A DNA stretch of 64,000 bases, from NCBI GenBank assembly GCA_900323505.1, contig OOIN01000043.1:868001-932000 (forward strand). The letters are read 5' to 3'. Each line of letters opens with the position of its first letter. Within the stretch, counting starts at the first letter, position 1. Below, piece after piece: positions 1-12,347 of this stretch. A model generated the notes under the pieces. That model was not told where the DNA came from and made no database searches. It worked only from the letters and a program-made list of their open reading frames with translations. Position numbers and translations under genes: made by a program. Source of the stretch: Ustilago trichophora. Lineage: Eukaryota > Basidiomycota > Ustilaginomycetes > Ustilaginales > Ustilaginaceae.

Positions 1-1195
1 TCAGTCACAAGAGCCAATACTCTAGCAACGAGAACTTCAAGGGCCTTATCGACAGCCTCGACTCTGCCGGCCGCCGCCGCTCTGCCCGCTCGAGCAGCGT
101 TAATGGAAACGCGTAAGTATCGGTGACCAGTTAGCCTCAAGCTCTTGTGTGGCCTTTTGTGTCTCGCTGCACACGCCCAGCGTTGGAATTTCACACTGAC
201 GTATTCTTCTTGTCTTTGCTGTGATCGCTTCTTCTACGACCCGTTTTGTTCCCATCGACAGCGACTCGGACACTTCGGACTCTCCCGAAGCCTCGGTGCG
301 TTCGCCTCGCAAGCACTCGCAGCGCCCTTCCAACCTCGGCACCCCTTCGACTCCGTTCAACGCCATCCCCACCAGTGCTTCGGACCTCGCCACCACCGTC
401 AAGCAGCGCGGCCTCAAGGCACGCAAGTCTCTCGACAAGCTGGTCGACACCATCTCTGGCAATGCCCGATCCACAGCCAACGAGCTGACAAGCGAGGTAC
501 AGGATGCCCAACAGGAAGTGGCTGCAAGCCTGCACGCTGTTCAGGGCGAGGCTACCAAGCGCTACCGCAAGGTCAAACAGGAGGGCCACAAGGTCTTTGT
601 GCGAGCTCGCACTTGGCTCAGCGACTCCAAGAACCTCGTTCGCCTCCTCGTCGCTTTCGAGGGTATCCTCTTGGTCCTCGCTACGCTTCCTACCACCTAC
701 GTCGAGCTCGGCAGCCGTGGTCCTCAGATCCCCGTCATCAACCCCAAGTCTGGCATCAACGGCTACCTCCCTCACTGGGCCATCACGCTACCCGACCCGC
801 GCGGTTTGATCAGCTTTGACTTCTACCGACCTCTCGTTCTGTGGGCCGTCTACAGTGTTTTGGTGCCCCTCGCCGTGGCTCATCTTGTGACGTTCGACCG
901 CCGCGCTCAGCCTTCGGCCCACTCTTTCCTGTTGGCACGCCTCTCAGCCCTCTTCTTCCTGGCTCGCGTTTTGCCCAACAGCACCCTGATCGCTCTCGGT
1001 CTCCCTTCGCCTGCCGTGCTGGGCGTCGCTGCTGGCGAGGTTCCCGAGTCGACCCTGATCCGAGGCTTGCGCTCGCTCTTTTCGTATGACTACGTCCTTG
1101 CCCACCTCGGCGTCGACTTGCAGATCTGGGCCACCGCTACTGTATTCGGCTTTTCTCAGTACGAGTCCATCGCTGTGCGCCCTCGTGCCGCCTAA
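1..1195 (+). CDS. Unrecognised integral membrane protein (5' end missing)
   Basis: The gene runs in from the left edge. I read exon 1 as ending at 112 (frame starting at base 3, a Ser/Arg-rich stretch), a 149-bp intron at 113-261 (gtaagt donor, cag acceptor), and a last exon at 262-1195. The codon split across the junction is in phase, and the nearer acceptor at 180 leads to a stop. After a basic, Ser/Pro-rich part and an amphipathic, probably coiled segment, the C-terminal half holds at least three hydrophobic segments: one around LVRLLVAFEGILLVLA, one around LVLWAVYSVLVPLAVAHL, and one around LLARLSALFFLARVL. Between the first two is a Pro/Gly-rich loop. I do not recognise the family. A nuclear-envelope or ER membrane protein is possible but not shown. 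The Met near 221 lies inside the proposed intron and is probably not the start. Confidence 0.7.
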
Positions 1196-1706
1196 GGAGG
1201 AGACTTTGCGCAAAGATGCGCTGTAGCAGGGGCGACTCTGCTCCAAACTGTATTCTCATCGTACCGTATACTTATCTCCACTTGCTCTGCTTCTCCACCG
1301 TTTGATTACGAGATACCCGACAGTCCGCTTCCTCTTCTAGAGCTCGCCGGGGAGGAGGAGGCGATGCGATAGCCTGCATTCCGCTTCGACATCATATCTC
1401 CGACTTCTATTTTGGTCGTGTCTTCCTCCCCTTTTGTGCCATGCTTCTTGCGTCTCCGCCTGCTTTCATCATGTGCTCCCCTTGTGTCGAGGCTTCCAGT
1501 CTCTCTTGTATGTATTAGGATCTTCTGCCGTTTTCAATACCGATTCGCCTGCTTCTTTTGAACTCGCTGTGACCCTTCTTCCATCCCGAATACGAACATG
1601 GACACGACTTCAATGTGCAAGGCTGAGGTGTTATGTGAGGCGAACTGATGAATGGTGTTTTGCCAGGACAAGTCTAATTTCCATGCAGGTAATCTGTAAG
1701 ATGAGA
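1196..1706. other. Intergenic: convergent 3' ends
   Basis: This stretch lies between two convergent genes. It is T/C-rich and probably holds both 3' untranslated regions and polyadenylation sites. I see no gene in it. Confidence 0.6.
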
Positions 1707-2760
1707 TCATGTCGATGCTGTCTGTCTGTGCTGGGCAAGAAGGTTGGCTAGAGATGCGTCGACGGGCTGCGAGCTCGAGTCGGCCTCACCTCTCACCTCT
1801 CTTGCCAACGCTTTGGCTCTCTCTAGCGCCACCTGCTGAATGATGGATGGTTGGAGGGTTGGGGAGATGTTGTCGGATGTCGAGCTTGGCATCTGGGTAT
1901 TTGTCTGAAGTTGTGCGGCCGATGTTTCTTGCGAGGCTTGGGTAGGTTGTGGTTGTGTGGATCCCGCATGCTTGCTGCCCAGGATGCCTTCCAATTCCAA
2001 TGCTTCTGGGCCCACCACCCAGCGGTTCTTGAGCGCGAGATTGAGCAGCACCGATACGGCAGCTTGCAGCTGCTTGTTCTTCAAATCCTCATCCTGTCTC
2101 TCGTGATACACCCGAAGCCTAGCCTCCACCAGCGAAGGATCGGCTTCCTCCGTCACATCGCCATTCCTATCAGCGGCACGCCGATTTGCCGAGGGTCCAG
2201 CCTCCAGATCCTCCCCATCCTTGTCCTGGTCCGACAGACACTCGAGCTGCTCTAGATCGATCCCGAGCACCGTGGCCATCCTCTCCATCTGGTCTTTGAG
2301 CTGGTTGAGCGACTCTTCTGTGCGATCGCGCTGTTCGGCCTTCTTGCGAGATCCACGATAGGTCTCTCCCAAGATCAGCGCTGCTGCGACAAAGAACAAA
2401 AAGCCTTCCGATATCGCATTGGCCCCGTTTGCTATTGCTTTGGCATCGTTCAACGGGCGCACTTTCTGCTGTACTCCGTTCGGAAGGAGGTTGGTCCGTA
2501 GTGCCATCTCTGTGCGATGCATCCGTTGAGCAAGGGCGATGCAGATCTGTTCCGAAGCAAAGTCGAAGCCGAAGAGAAGAGCGCAGAGGTGCGAAAGTAC
2601 GGTGTCAGCGGGGAAAGCCTTTCTCTGATGCAGCAAAGCTGGATGATCGCAAGCTCACCTTCTTGAACGACTCATGCTGGGCGGCCTGGCTCTTGAGCTG
2701 CGTCGCAATGGGTTTTGCCAGCGTTCGAATGGCCAGTGTGGCGATCTTGGCCGTTGCCAT
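1707..2760 (-). CDS. OPA3-family mitochondrial protein with long C-terminal tail
   Basis: Two exons on the minus strand: 2760-2659 (34 codons) and 2546-1707, separated by a 112-bp intron (gtgagc donor, cag acceptor). The predicted protein is 313 aa. The N-terminus (MATAKIATLAIRTLAKPIA) and the core (HESFKK then ICIALAQRMHRTEM, later KVRPLNDAKAI, GANAISEGFLF and a hydrophobic helix) match the OPA3 family, which sits in mitochondrial membranes and affects mitochondrial shape and lipid metabolism. A coiled-coil-like segment (RDRTEESLNQLKDQMERM) follows. The last ~150 residues are acidic, then Gln/Ser/Thr-rich, making the protein much longer than animal OPA3 (about 180 aa). The first exon supplies the conserved N-terminus. 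The longer reading frame upstream of exon 2 is intronic. Confidence 0.85.
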
Positions 2761-4351
2761 TGTGATACGAAGAGTGTTGACCGAGCTTGCTTGTGCTAAA
2801 GCAGACAAAGGAGTGAAAAGTGGAGGACGGGAGAACAACAAGGACGAGGTTGCCAGATCAGGGTCCGGCGGAAGCCTTTCTTGGACCGTGCCCTGTCTTC
2901 ATCGACTTAGCCGCGTAGATGAAAAAAAAAATTGCTTGTGTTAAGACCTACGCATCGACATTCTACTTGCGGCTTCTGGAAAATTCCTGTCGTCCGGCGA
3001 CTTGAGAAGGTGCGGTGCGCGACTTGCAGATTCTTTGTGATGATGCAAAATGCGCTGCTCCCGTCAAAGTCAGCCGTGCAATCATCAGCAAGATCGAACC
3101 AGACTTCGGGCCATTCCGAACAGCGCCTCCTTATCATTTTTGAACTGTAGATGATTCACATATCGAAGGATCCTGAACCTCAAGCTCTTTCCGAACGAGG
3201 AAAATAGAGTTGGTCACTGCCCAAGATCCGGCGCGACCGGACCGTAACACAACGCACTGTTGCGTTTCGTTACGAGCCTCTGACTCTAGGTTTGGCGCAA
3301 CTGTACATCCCCTTCATATCAGCTAGTCCAGCAAGAGCTACTGAGGACAGACGTGCTGGGGCAACTACTGCCAAGGCTCAAAGTATCTGGAAAGGAGTAA
3401 ACCGGAAAGCAGTTACGGGGGAAATTTACGAGTGTGCCAAGGTCGGAGACAGAATCGTGACGATGTATGAAACTGTTTCCTCCACATCTGGCTGCGATGC
3501 TCTGTTGCTGTTCCACCCACCTCTCACATCTCTCATCTCACGCTTGCCCGGCATCGGTCGGAAAACAACCAGAAAAAAAAAAAAAAAACTTAAATCAAAG
3601 TCAGAGTGCACCTCGTGCTACGTAGCCGAAGTTCTCCTTCCTGTTTTTTCTTTTCTCTCGTTCTGTCCGCCTTGACCCCATCGAAAAATAGATCCCCGGT
3701 CATCACACAGGGTCGTCCAGGCCATTTCCCCCCACTTTACTTGATCTCGTCGGCCAACAATGGGGGCACCGCTGTAATGGCCAAAATCTGACTGTGACTG
3801 TGCCAAGATGCGAATGTGTGGGACGAGCGAGGAGAGCTACGGTACAGCTTGATTCCAGACGGCAACGGCACTTGCATTGCAATCGGTTGTCGTGCAAGAT
3901 GGTCGTGGCTGCATCGTTGTTGGCTCATGCACACTGTTACTCAGCGCCTTAAATTTCTAGGTTTTTCTTCGCACTTCATACCTTTTCCCGAAGCCACGAC
4001 GTTTCACCTTCAACACCTCTCCTTGCGTCTCCTAGAAGCGCCGCGAAACCAACACACTAATCTTTGTGTCAGCCTCGTTTCTGTCGCAGTGACAAACAAA
4101 GCATATCAAACCTCGACAACTATCCGGACACGCTTTCGCCCTGCAACGTCCCTTCTTCCACCCTTTGGATGGAGATCGAGTCTTCCCCTCTCTAGCATTC
4201 AGGATCTTGGCTGCACTTCTTCCCCATCCGCCACCATCACGCATCACGGGGTCATTCGAAGATCTTCGTCTCGTCACAAAGGACCGTTCCATCTTTGGCA
4301 CCTTGGGACCTTGCGCTGGACACGACACACCAGTAAAGTGATCCATTCACC
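2761..4351. other. Intergenic: divergent promoter region of the OPA3-like and TSL1-like genes
   Basis: This 1.6-kb stretch separates two divergently transcribed genes. It contains short A-runs (around 2929 and 3577) and a pyrimidine-rich part (about 3960-4340) that looks like the 5' leader of the downstream gene. The open frames here lack coding character, and I see no RNA gene. Confidence 0.6.
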
Positions 4352-7300
4352 ATGCCTCGAAGAGGCAACCTCGGCGGTCACCGCGTGGTGATCGCTTCGC
4401 TCTTTCTTCCCGACACGCTCAACTTTATTGAGCCAGAATACGAGTCTGCGCTCGCCGAATCACCTGAAGAGTCCACGGCACCACCGTCACCTGAATCGCT
4501 ACCCACAGATGCGCCGCTCCCATTGCACGAGCTCTCGTCAAGGCTGGCAGCGTCCATGTCCCTGTCGTCGCAAGACCGCGCCACACGCTCCATGCCCTTG
4601 CCAGCAAGGACGCCCAAGAATCGTCAACCTTCAATCACAGATACCAAGATCAACATGAGCGAGCTTATGTACGAAGCTGCCGCTATCCCAAAGCTTGATG
4701 TGCGCGACGAAGTCATCTCTGGAGCCTCGAGCCCCCTGACACACTCTCGCAGAGGATCCATGTCGGAGCATGCCGCCACTGTCGGGGCAGCCGAAGCTTC
4801 CGACATTCCTATCGCGCCTGCATCGGATCATGGCCGAGCAGCCTTGACACCCGATCTGGGCGCTTCCAGCTCTTTCTCAACTTCACCTCTGCCAGGCCAG
4901 ACCGTTCCCATCTTGGCCAACTCGGCCGCTCCAAAAAGCCGTCGATCCAGCTTCAATACTAACACGAGCAGCGGCACTGCTCTGGCTCCAGCTGCCAACA
5001 TCCCAGAAGGGACTGGTACCAGAACACCAGGCGCAAGAGCAGGAGGCAAGCTCGGTATCACCACACCGCTCAGTATCATCTCGGACCTCGCTGCCAGACG
5101 AGGCGGTCCCATCCCGACACCAGCAGCCACCGCTGACAGCGAGAGGCATCATCCTTTCGGATCTGGCGCCGTCACTCCCATGGCAGGCGCCCAAACCCCA
5201 GGAAATGCCAATCGTCCGCCTGGCCTTGCCCGCGCTTTCCCTTCCTCGCTCAGCATGACCAAGGCCAACCCATCCGGCACTGTCTCGGCTGGGCCTGGTC
5301 AGCTGCCCACTCTCAAGAGTCTCGCTGCGGCAAAGCCAACCGTGGCACCGTCTGGCTCCAAGACGCCTGGCGTACCGTCGGCATCACAAAGCGCCAAGAC
5401 GGCAAGTGCAGTTGCAAGCGGATCGATCAACGACCACGGTAGAGGAGCAGCAGCATCTCCCGCTCAAATCCGCAAGGCAACCACTCCGACCGGCGAAAGG
5501 CCGTCCTCGCGCGAGCTGCTTGGACACGCTCGTACGCCTAGGGAGCGCTCTGTGGCCTCGTCACCTACCGCCTCCATCAAGGGAAGAGCACATCATCACG
5601 GAGGCGCTGCCGGAAGTAGCAACAACCAAGGCCCTCCAGCCGCCCCCTCTTCGGTCTTCAGTCGCAATCGAAGCTTCCGCTCGGCCACACGTCGAGGAAA
5701 CGGCCGTCGAACGTCATCGACCAGCCGATCGCAGCTGGGAAGGCGTACCTCCACCGCTTCTCTAGATACGGTCGCCGACGATGATGCTGACGCGGCACTG
5801 CCACCCTTTGAGTTTGTCAGCAACCCTTCAGCCAACGGTGGCCTCATCAATGCCGTCAAGAGTATCGAGCGAGAACGTCTCCGTGCCGGTAAGCTCTACG
5901 TCGGCACTCCAGCTCTTTCCACCGAGGGCTGGCTCGGCCATAACGAGAAACGCCAGCTCGAACAAAAGTACCTCCAAGAGCGTTCGTCAATGCCCGTCTG
6001 GCTGGAGGACGATGACTTCGACTTGAGCTACAACCGTTTCTGCAAGCAAATCTTGTGGCCCACCTTCCACTACACCTCGCCTACCTCTAAAGGACTCGAA
6101 AACGAGCACGAAGCCTTCCGAGCCTACTGGGAGGTCAATCGACGCTTTGCCGATGCCATCGAGGATGTTTATCAAGAAGGTGACATTGTCTGGATCAACG
6201 ACTACCACTTGCTGCTCGTGCCGCAGATGGTGCGCGAGAGACTGCCACATGCCACCATCGGTCTCTTCGTGCACATTGCCTTCCCGTCGTCCGAGATCTT
6301 CCGTTGCTTGAGCATGCGCGAGACGCTGCTCAAGGGTATGCTTGGGGCCGACCTGATCGGCTTCCAGACGCACAACTTCTGCCGACACTTCCGTCAAACT
6401 GTCAGTCGAATTCTGCAGCTCGAGGCGACCCCCAAGGGTGTGCAGCTTGAGGGCAGCTTTGTCACCGTGGCGCCGTTCCCCATCGGTATCGATGTCCGTA
6501 GTTTGAACGCCAAACGGCAAGATCCCGAGGTGAGCGAGTGCGTCGCCCAGCTGCGTGAGAAGTACGCTGGTAAGCGCATCATTGTCGGTCGAGACAAGCT
6601 CGACTGGATCAAGGGCGTCAGGCAGAAGCTGCTTGCCTTCGAAGCGTTCCTGGACGAGCATCCAAAATGGGCAGGCGAGGTTGTACTTATCCAGGTCGCA
6701 TTGGCCACCACGGAAGAGAACGAGGAGATTGGAGAGGCGACCGATGTAGTCTCACGCATCAACAACAAGTACAGCACGCTCACATACCAGCCAGTGGTTT
6801 TCCTTCACGTGCAGGATATCACTTTCAGTCAATACTTGGCCCTGCTCACAGTAGCAGACTGCTTTCTGGCAACGAGTCTGCGCGAGGGCATGAATCTGAC
6901 ATCGCACGAATTCGTTGTGTGTCAGGAGGTCAGCCATCGTCCCCTGGTGCTTTCCGAATTCACCGGAACATATTCGGGCCTTCGCGCATGCATCGGCATC
7001 AACCCTTGGAACACCAAACAAGTCGCACACGCCATCCACAAAGCGCTCACGATGGATGAGTCGGAGATGGTGCAGCGCTGGACAGATTTGCACAGAGTTG
7101 TGGTCACACAGACGGCGCAGCAGTGGATCACCTCGTTGCTGGGTCACCTTGAACGAGCCCATCTCGAGCAGGAGCGTTTGGAGAACATGTTTGTTCCCCG
7201 ACTCGAAGTGGCGCAGCTCGTGTCCGAATGGCGCGCAGCTCACGCACGCCTGTTGCTCATCGACCTGGAGGAGACATTGGTCACATACGACCCGCTTCTG

Positions 7301-8314
7301 GCTCATGAGCAAGGCGGTTTCCGTCCCCCCGAATGGCTGTTTAGGCTGCTCAACGACTTGGCCGCCGACAGCAAGAATGTGGTCTATGTGCTTAGCGGCA
7401 TGGGCACCAACGACTTGGATCGAGTCGCTTCGCGCATCGACAGCGTTGGCTTTGTGGCTGAGGATGGCTGTTTCGTCAAGCACGCTGGTGAGAACCACTG
7501 GAATAGCCTCGTTGCGCCCTTTGATCTTCGACCAGTGCGCGATATCTTGTCCTATTTTACCGAACGCACACCGGGCTCGTTTATCGAAGAACGAGGCGCC
7601 TCGATGTGTTGGCGATTCTGGGATGACAAGTCGGGCGACCGCAACTCTCACGAAGCGCAGTGGGCGCGTAGACAGTCGGCCGAGGTGGCCAACTTGATCC
7701 ACGAACGGTTCTCGCATTCGCTGCGTGTGGTACCATGCCGCACCAACTGCCTTATCCTGCCACGACATGCCAGCCGGGTGGCGGCGGTGCAGCACATTAT
7801 CATGCAGATGAGCATCGTCGGCTCTGTGCCCATGGCTGCTGCTGTTGGCACCAGCCAGCACTCGTCGGCATCGACGCCTTCGCTCTCAGCACAGAAGCCC
7901 AATGACATTGCACAACGCCTTGCAGACCAACCTCACCACCCGCCGTTGGAAAGTGCGTATAAGCAGCCTTCCAACTACTGGCCGATGCCCACCGCGCACA
8001 GCACGCGCGCTTCATCTCCCGTCGTGCATCACTCACCCATGAGGAGCCACGCCGGATCGGTATCGCACCACCTGCCGCACCACTACCATCAAACCCACAC
8101 ATTCGACTTTGTGCTCGCCCTCAGTCAGGATGAAAAGCTGCTGGCGTATGTCAACACGCTAGACCTGTTTGCTCCTGTCACGTGCACGACGGTGGATCTG
8201 GAGAAGAACCGAGGCACTGAAGCGGCCTACTTTTTGGCTCAGGAGGATGTGCAGGAGGCGCTCGAGGAGATGGTTGGATTCAGGGCGCGCGATCTCAAGT
8301 GGGCCAATCGTTGA
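4352..8314 (+). CDS. Regulatory subunit of the trehalose-6-phosphate synthase/phosphatase complex (TSL1/TPS3-like)
   Basis: The predicted protein has 1320 aa and no intron. A short conserved start (RVVIASLFLPDTLNF) is followed by about 450 residues of Ser/Pro/Ala-rich, probably disordered sequence. A glycosyltransferase-20 (TPS) domain spans about 480-950, with motifs LWPTFHY, INDYHLLLVP (~614), LFVHIAFPSSEIFR, GRDKLDWIKGV (~745) and REGMNLTSHEF (~843). A trehalose-phosphatase-like HAD domain starts near 965. It has a low-complexity insert at about 1160-1250. HAD motif 1 reads DLEET instead of DxDxT, so the second catalytic Asp is replaced. With the long N-terminus, this points to a non-catalytic Tsl1/Tps3-type subunit that stabilises and regulates the Tps1/Tps2 complex, not to Tps2. 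The start at 4352 keeps the conserved LFLP block. Confidence 0.9.
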   Translation: MPRRGNLGGHRVVIASLFLPDTLNFIEPEYESALAESPEESTAPPSPESLPTDAPLPLHELSSRLAASMSLSSQDRATRSMPLPARTPKNRQPSITDTKINMSELMYEAAAIPKLDVRDEVISGASSPLTHSRRGSMSEHAATVGAAEASDIPIAPASDHGRAALTPDLGASSSFSTSPLPGQTVPILANSAAPKSRRSSFNTNTSSGTALAPAANIPEGTGTRTPGARAGGKLGITTPLSIISDLAARRGGPIPTPAATADSERHHPFGSGAVTPMAGAQTPGNANRPPGLARAFPSSLSMTKANPSGTVSAGPGQLPTLKSLAAAKPTVAPSGSKTPGVPSASQSAKTASAVASGSINDHGRGAAASPAQIRKATTPTGERPSSRELLGHARTPRERSVASSPTASIKGRAHHHGGAAGSSNNQGPPAAPSSVFSRNRSFRSATRRGNGRRTSSTSRSQLGRRTSTASLDTVADDDADAALPPFEFVSNPSANGGLINAVKSIERERLRAGKLYVGTPALSTEGWLGHNEKRQLEQKYLQERSSMPVWLEDDDFDLSYNRFCKQILWPTFHYTSPTSKGLENEHEAFRAYWEVNRRFADAIEDVYQEGDIVWINDYHLLLVPQMVRERLPHATIGLFVHIAFPSSEIFRCLSMRETLLKGMLGADLIGFQTHNFCRHFRQTVSRILQLEATPKGVQLEGSFVTVAPFPIGIDVRSLNAKRQDPEVSECVAQLREKYAGKRIIVGRDKLDWIKGVRQKLLAFEAFLDEHPKWAGEVVLIQVALATTEENEEIGEATDVVSRINNKYSTLTYQPVVFLHVQDITFSQYLALLTVADCFLATSLREGMNLTSHEFVVCQEVSHRPLVLSEFTGTYSGLRACIGINPWNTKQVAHAIHKALTMDESEMVQRWTDLHRVVVTQTAQQWITSLLGHLERAHLEQERLENMFVPRLEVAQLVSEWRAAHARLLLIDLEETLVTYDPLLAHEQGGFRPPEWLFRLLNDLAADSKNVVYVLSGMGTNDLDRVASRIDSVGFVAEDGCFVKHAGENHWNSLVAPFDLRPVRDILSYFTERTPGSFIEERGASMCWRFWDDKSGDRNSHEAQWARRQSAEVANLIHERFSHSLRVVPCRTNCLILPRHASRVAAVQHIIMQMSIVGSVPMAAAVGTSQHSSASTPSLSAQKPNDIAQRLADQPHHPPLESAYKQPSNYWPMPTAHSTRASSPVVHHSPMRSHAGSVSHHLPHHYHQTHTFDFVLALSQDEKLLAYVNTLDLFAPVTCTTVDLEKNRGTEAAYFLAQEDVQEALEEMVGFRARDLKWANR

Positions 8315-11300
8315 TCTCTGCGGCTGCGTCACTGAGGAACAATATCCGACAACCGACAACTGACAACCCACCAAAGAAGCAAGGTCGAGACATGACCGGC
8401 GGCTCTGCTTCGCCTTGAAAGTCCGCCTAGCATCCCACTATTGTAGTCCGTAGTGCCAGGTTGGCATCACGCTAGCAATCTTAGTTGTACCACCACCCTT
8501 CAGGCCAACCGCACCAATGATATGAGCTGAAAGTGGCATGTGTTGGATCAGTGACGCACAGGCGGAAGTTTGTGTCTCAGGCATCGTACCGACAATTACC
8601 TGCATTGACTGCTGAGACGACCGAAATCGAATGTCGATCGACCGAGCTTGGCCGAGGTTGAGTGCATGAGAAGACTGTGATGGAGTGCAACGTTGCGCCT
8701 CGTTTTGGAAGGCACGTTGACGGTAGCGGATGGGTATGTACGATTTACTCGGCGGAGGTTCGGGGATCTAGCTGCACAAGGCAGTCGTCGAATCTGAAAC
8801 GAGTCAGCTCAAACAAACACGGTTAATCAGCAAAGTGAGAGGAGGGAAAGGGCCGGGAGATGCGCAAGCCATGCTCCGGTTGTAACAGTTGCACAACAGT
8901 GTACGTGGTGCGATTTCGGATGGCGGTACTGGATCAGATTGGATTGGCGTGGGTTGAGGGTGTGTGTGGACGAGTGGTGGATTGGGCAGGAAGGGACTGA
9001 TGTATAAACGGTTACAGCATCGCTGGCTTATGTGGTGAGGACAAAGACTTGGGTGTTCGTGGTCCAACCAATTCCGCGCAATTGAGTTGGCACGATGCAG
9101 GGGACCCGGTGACGGTTCTGGGGACGAGATAACAGAGTGTGAGACAAGCATATGACACATCGAAATCAGCTGATGGTCATGCAAAGCTGCGGTTATACGA
9201 GATGCAAGAGGGGCGCGATGAGATGCGGAGTGAGCATGCGGGAGGGACAAGCTTTTCTCTTGACTCTCGGCTTCGCGTATCATGGTGTTTGGTCTGGCTG
9301 AAGTCTGCACCGCCCTCACCCACACTGTCGTCATCACACACACCCCTCCTCCCTCTCTCATTGCCTGGTCGACATCCAAGATTGTCACGATATAGCACAG
9401 CTTCTTTGCAGTAACCCACACTGGCCATTTCGATGATGAGCAGGGAGTGTCGCCTTGGTGGCTTCGGAGATGAGCCACGCTGGGACAAGGGCGAATTCCG
9501 ATCTTGCTTCCAATTGGTTGGACGCAAAGCCGCGCGTCAAGCCCGTCATAGTGAAAGAAAAAAAGAACTTGACCCCAAGTCCCTTCCTATTCGGCTGTTC
9601 GGATGTGCACAGAAGGAGAGCATGCGCACTGCACCAAGTCATGTGTATCGGAGCAATGAGAGCACGTCTCGATCGGATTAGGGGTCGAGAACATACATAC
9701 CAATCACATCGACTAACCAGATATTGCTGCTCCGAAACAAATGGTTCTTTCTGCACAACTGTAGTTCACAAAGATAGATTGTTGCACCCGGCATGAGGCT
9801 GCATTTGCTGCGTGTCGACGGCGACATGGGTCGACTTTGGTGAAACGAAGAAAGAAAGTCGCCGACGTCGGCAGAAGACAGACCACGCGATGGTTGATGT
9901 TCAGCCACGTTGCTGCGGGAATCAACGCCAGGAAAGGTTCAAAGCGTAAATTGTGCTGGTTTCGCCTCTCTGCTTTGCCGACGTCAAGCGAGGACAACCA
10001 GCTCTTACCAATACACGCGGCATTGCGGAAGCTTTTCTTCGGAAGATGCGTCCTTCATGAGCACAGAGTGTGTCCAAATGCAATCTTGTTTCTCCCATTG
10101 TGTACGGGCTAAGCTCTAGACTATCTTGTACAAAAGCCAAGAGAGGCGATATTCTAAATATTCGGATATTGCGAGCAACCGTAGCCGAAACTTTTGTACG
10201 AGGAAAAAGAAAAGAAAAAAAAAAGGGCATCTACTATTGTACTAGTCTACTATGCTGTATTGTTCTCCCTCGTGGTCGCTGGTCGGGAACAAGACAGGCA
10301 ACGGGAAAAGCGGGTTTTCCGCATGAGAAAGGCTCCAATCGAGAGCCAGCCCATGCCGGGCGGCATACATCCGACTGATTGCACGGCGCCACTATACTGT
10401 GTGTACTGCCGACTCGACCGACACAATAGTGACTTGCATACCGTGTTCCAATGCGAGGAGCGTCTTTCCGCCTTGTTAGCGTTGCACATAGGATCCAGAT
10501 TTTGAGAGCTGCAGAGCGGAGCAAAAGAAAGAATGCGGTCGTCGCTTCTGGCGGCCTGCGCGGGTTGGCAGCGCAAGCACTGCAGCAGTGTGTCGGAATA
10601 CAACTGCCCGAGCTGGCGGATGAGCAGCGACGCGAGACATAGCTTTGGCGGCTGGCGATTAACAAACCATCGGTTCATCATTTGGCGTCGTCGCCTCAAG
10701 ACTGCCATCACATCACCGTACATGCATCACCCTTCTGCTTTGCTTTGCTGGCTGGCTTTGCTGGAGCTGCCTCTTGCACACTACTGTAACTCGTCCGAGT
10801 TCCGCGTTGTTTGTACACATTCACGCACGGGATTCAAGCATCGAGCCAACACCTGCAATCACCATGTTGCATTCACGTCCAACCTCTGAGATCCCTAGTC
10901 GCCGCTCACATCTGAACCTCAGCAGCAATCCTCCAACGGACATGGTCGTTGGTGCAATTTCTTCTCCGACTCTGCTCCTGCTCATATCTCCATCCACTCC
11001 GCTTTCAGTAATCGCCGATCCCACAACGCTCACCCTGCACCCTTGTCTGACTGATCTCGGTCATCTGTCGTGTCCTTGTCTCGATCGGTATCTGGGTCGA
11101 TAAGATCATCAACAGCGCCCAAGTCAGACTCACTTTATTGCACTTTCACGAGTGCTCTTGCCCCGGCACACAGCATCATTGCTAACTTCTGATGTAATCT
11201 CGCTCCATCAACCTCGGTTGCAGTATCGAAGATAGCCTACTTTGAAAGTTGCCAACGGGCTTCTATCAGATCAAAAGGCGATGGCCGTCAACAAAGAAAC

Positions 11301-12347
11301 AGGCCAGGCGATTCAGCCGTATTTCCGGCAGTCGTCCTGAAGCATGGAAACGCCAAACCAAAGCCACGCGGTTGGCAGACTCGAGCCGAGTGACAGCGTT
11401 TTCCTTGTTGGCGTGTGTCACGACAATTTATTTATTTGTTTAATTTATTTTATCTCATTTCATCTATGTTGGCACTCTTTGCTGCTGGTCCACCATGTCA
11501 CTTTGCTGCAGTTACAGAACTGCAGGACAGACTGCTATGATCGAAGGAGGAGACCCATGTCAACAACAAAGCAAGATTATCGTTCATGCGTGCCAATGGA
11601 TAGGCTGCTTCTAGAAAGCGAGTCAACTCGGCCCCACATGTATTGACCATGCCAAGCGTCGCTTGTAGATGCGGCATATGGATCTACTGTATAGATCAAA
11701 GCAACAAGGGGCATTCACCGTTCAACAACAGCAGCAGCCTCGCAAAACGAGACCTAGTGTAAGTCGTTTGGAGCTCTCGCCCGACCTGCGACCGAAGCTA
11801 AAAAAAAAGTGCCGCGATTCGCAACGTGGTAGCATTTCGAGGACCGCTCTTCTTGACACTTTTTTCAAACCACGATGACCTGCGACTGCGGCCGCGTCTA
11901 TCTCAACGACCACGGCTATGCGTCTCACCAGAGCACAGCGCATTTCGGCTCGCACGGGTCCGAAGACTGTAGCCCAATCTGATTAGCACATCCTCATTTC
12001 CACACAGTCAGTCGGTCGAACTCAGTTCTTGTGTTTGTGTATTTGTTGCCATGAAACTGTCTGTCCGCCCTTCCTCATTGTCTCGAGTTGATCGCTGTAA
12101 CTTTTGCCCTTCCGACTCCCAACCTGCGCCCAAAGGCCACCCAGCAATACGATGACGCCTTGTCCTTTGGAATGACGCATTTGTTCGATAAGACAGCAAC
12201 AGGGCGCCGACCCATCCGTGTGTGAACAGTACTGAATACTATTGCTACTGTCACCACTGCCAACTCCGCGTGGCAATCTGAATCCGAATGACCGGTGCTA
12301 GCGGCTTTTTTTTTCCTTGATGGACTCAGCTTCCCATGCAAAGCCTC

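Noticed and set aside
3816..4391. 191-codon plus-strand frame before the TSL1-like gene
   Set aside because: It covers the pyrimidine-rich leader and overlaps the real start in another frame. No features support it.
8804..9478. 224-codon minus-strand frame in the gene-poor region
   Set aside because: It starts from a plausible Met, but the composition (His/Ser/Pro/Cys scattered) and codon use are unlike the real genes. No motif or membrane pattern is seen.
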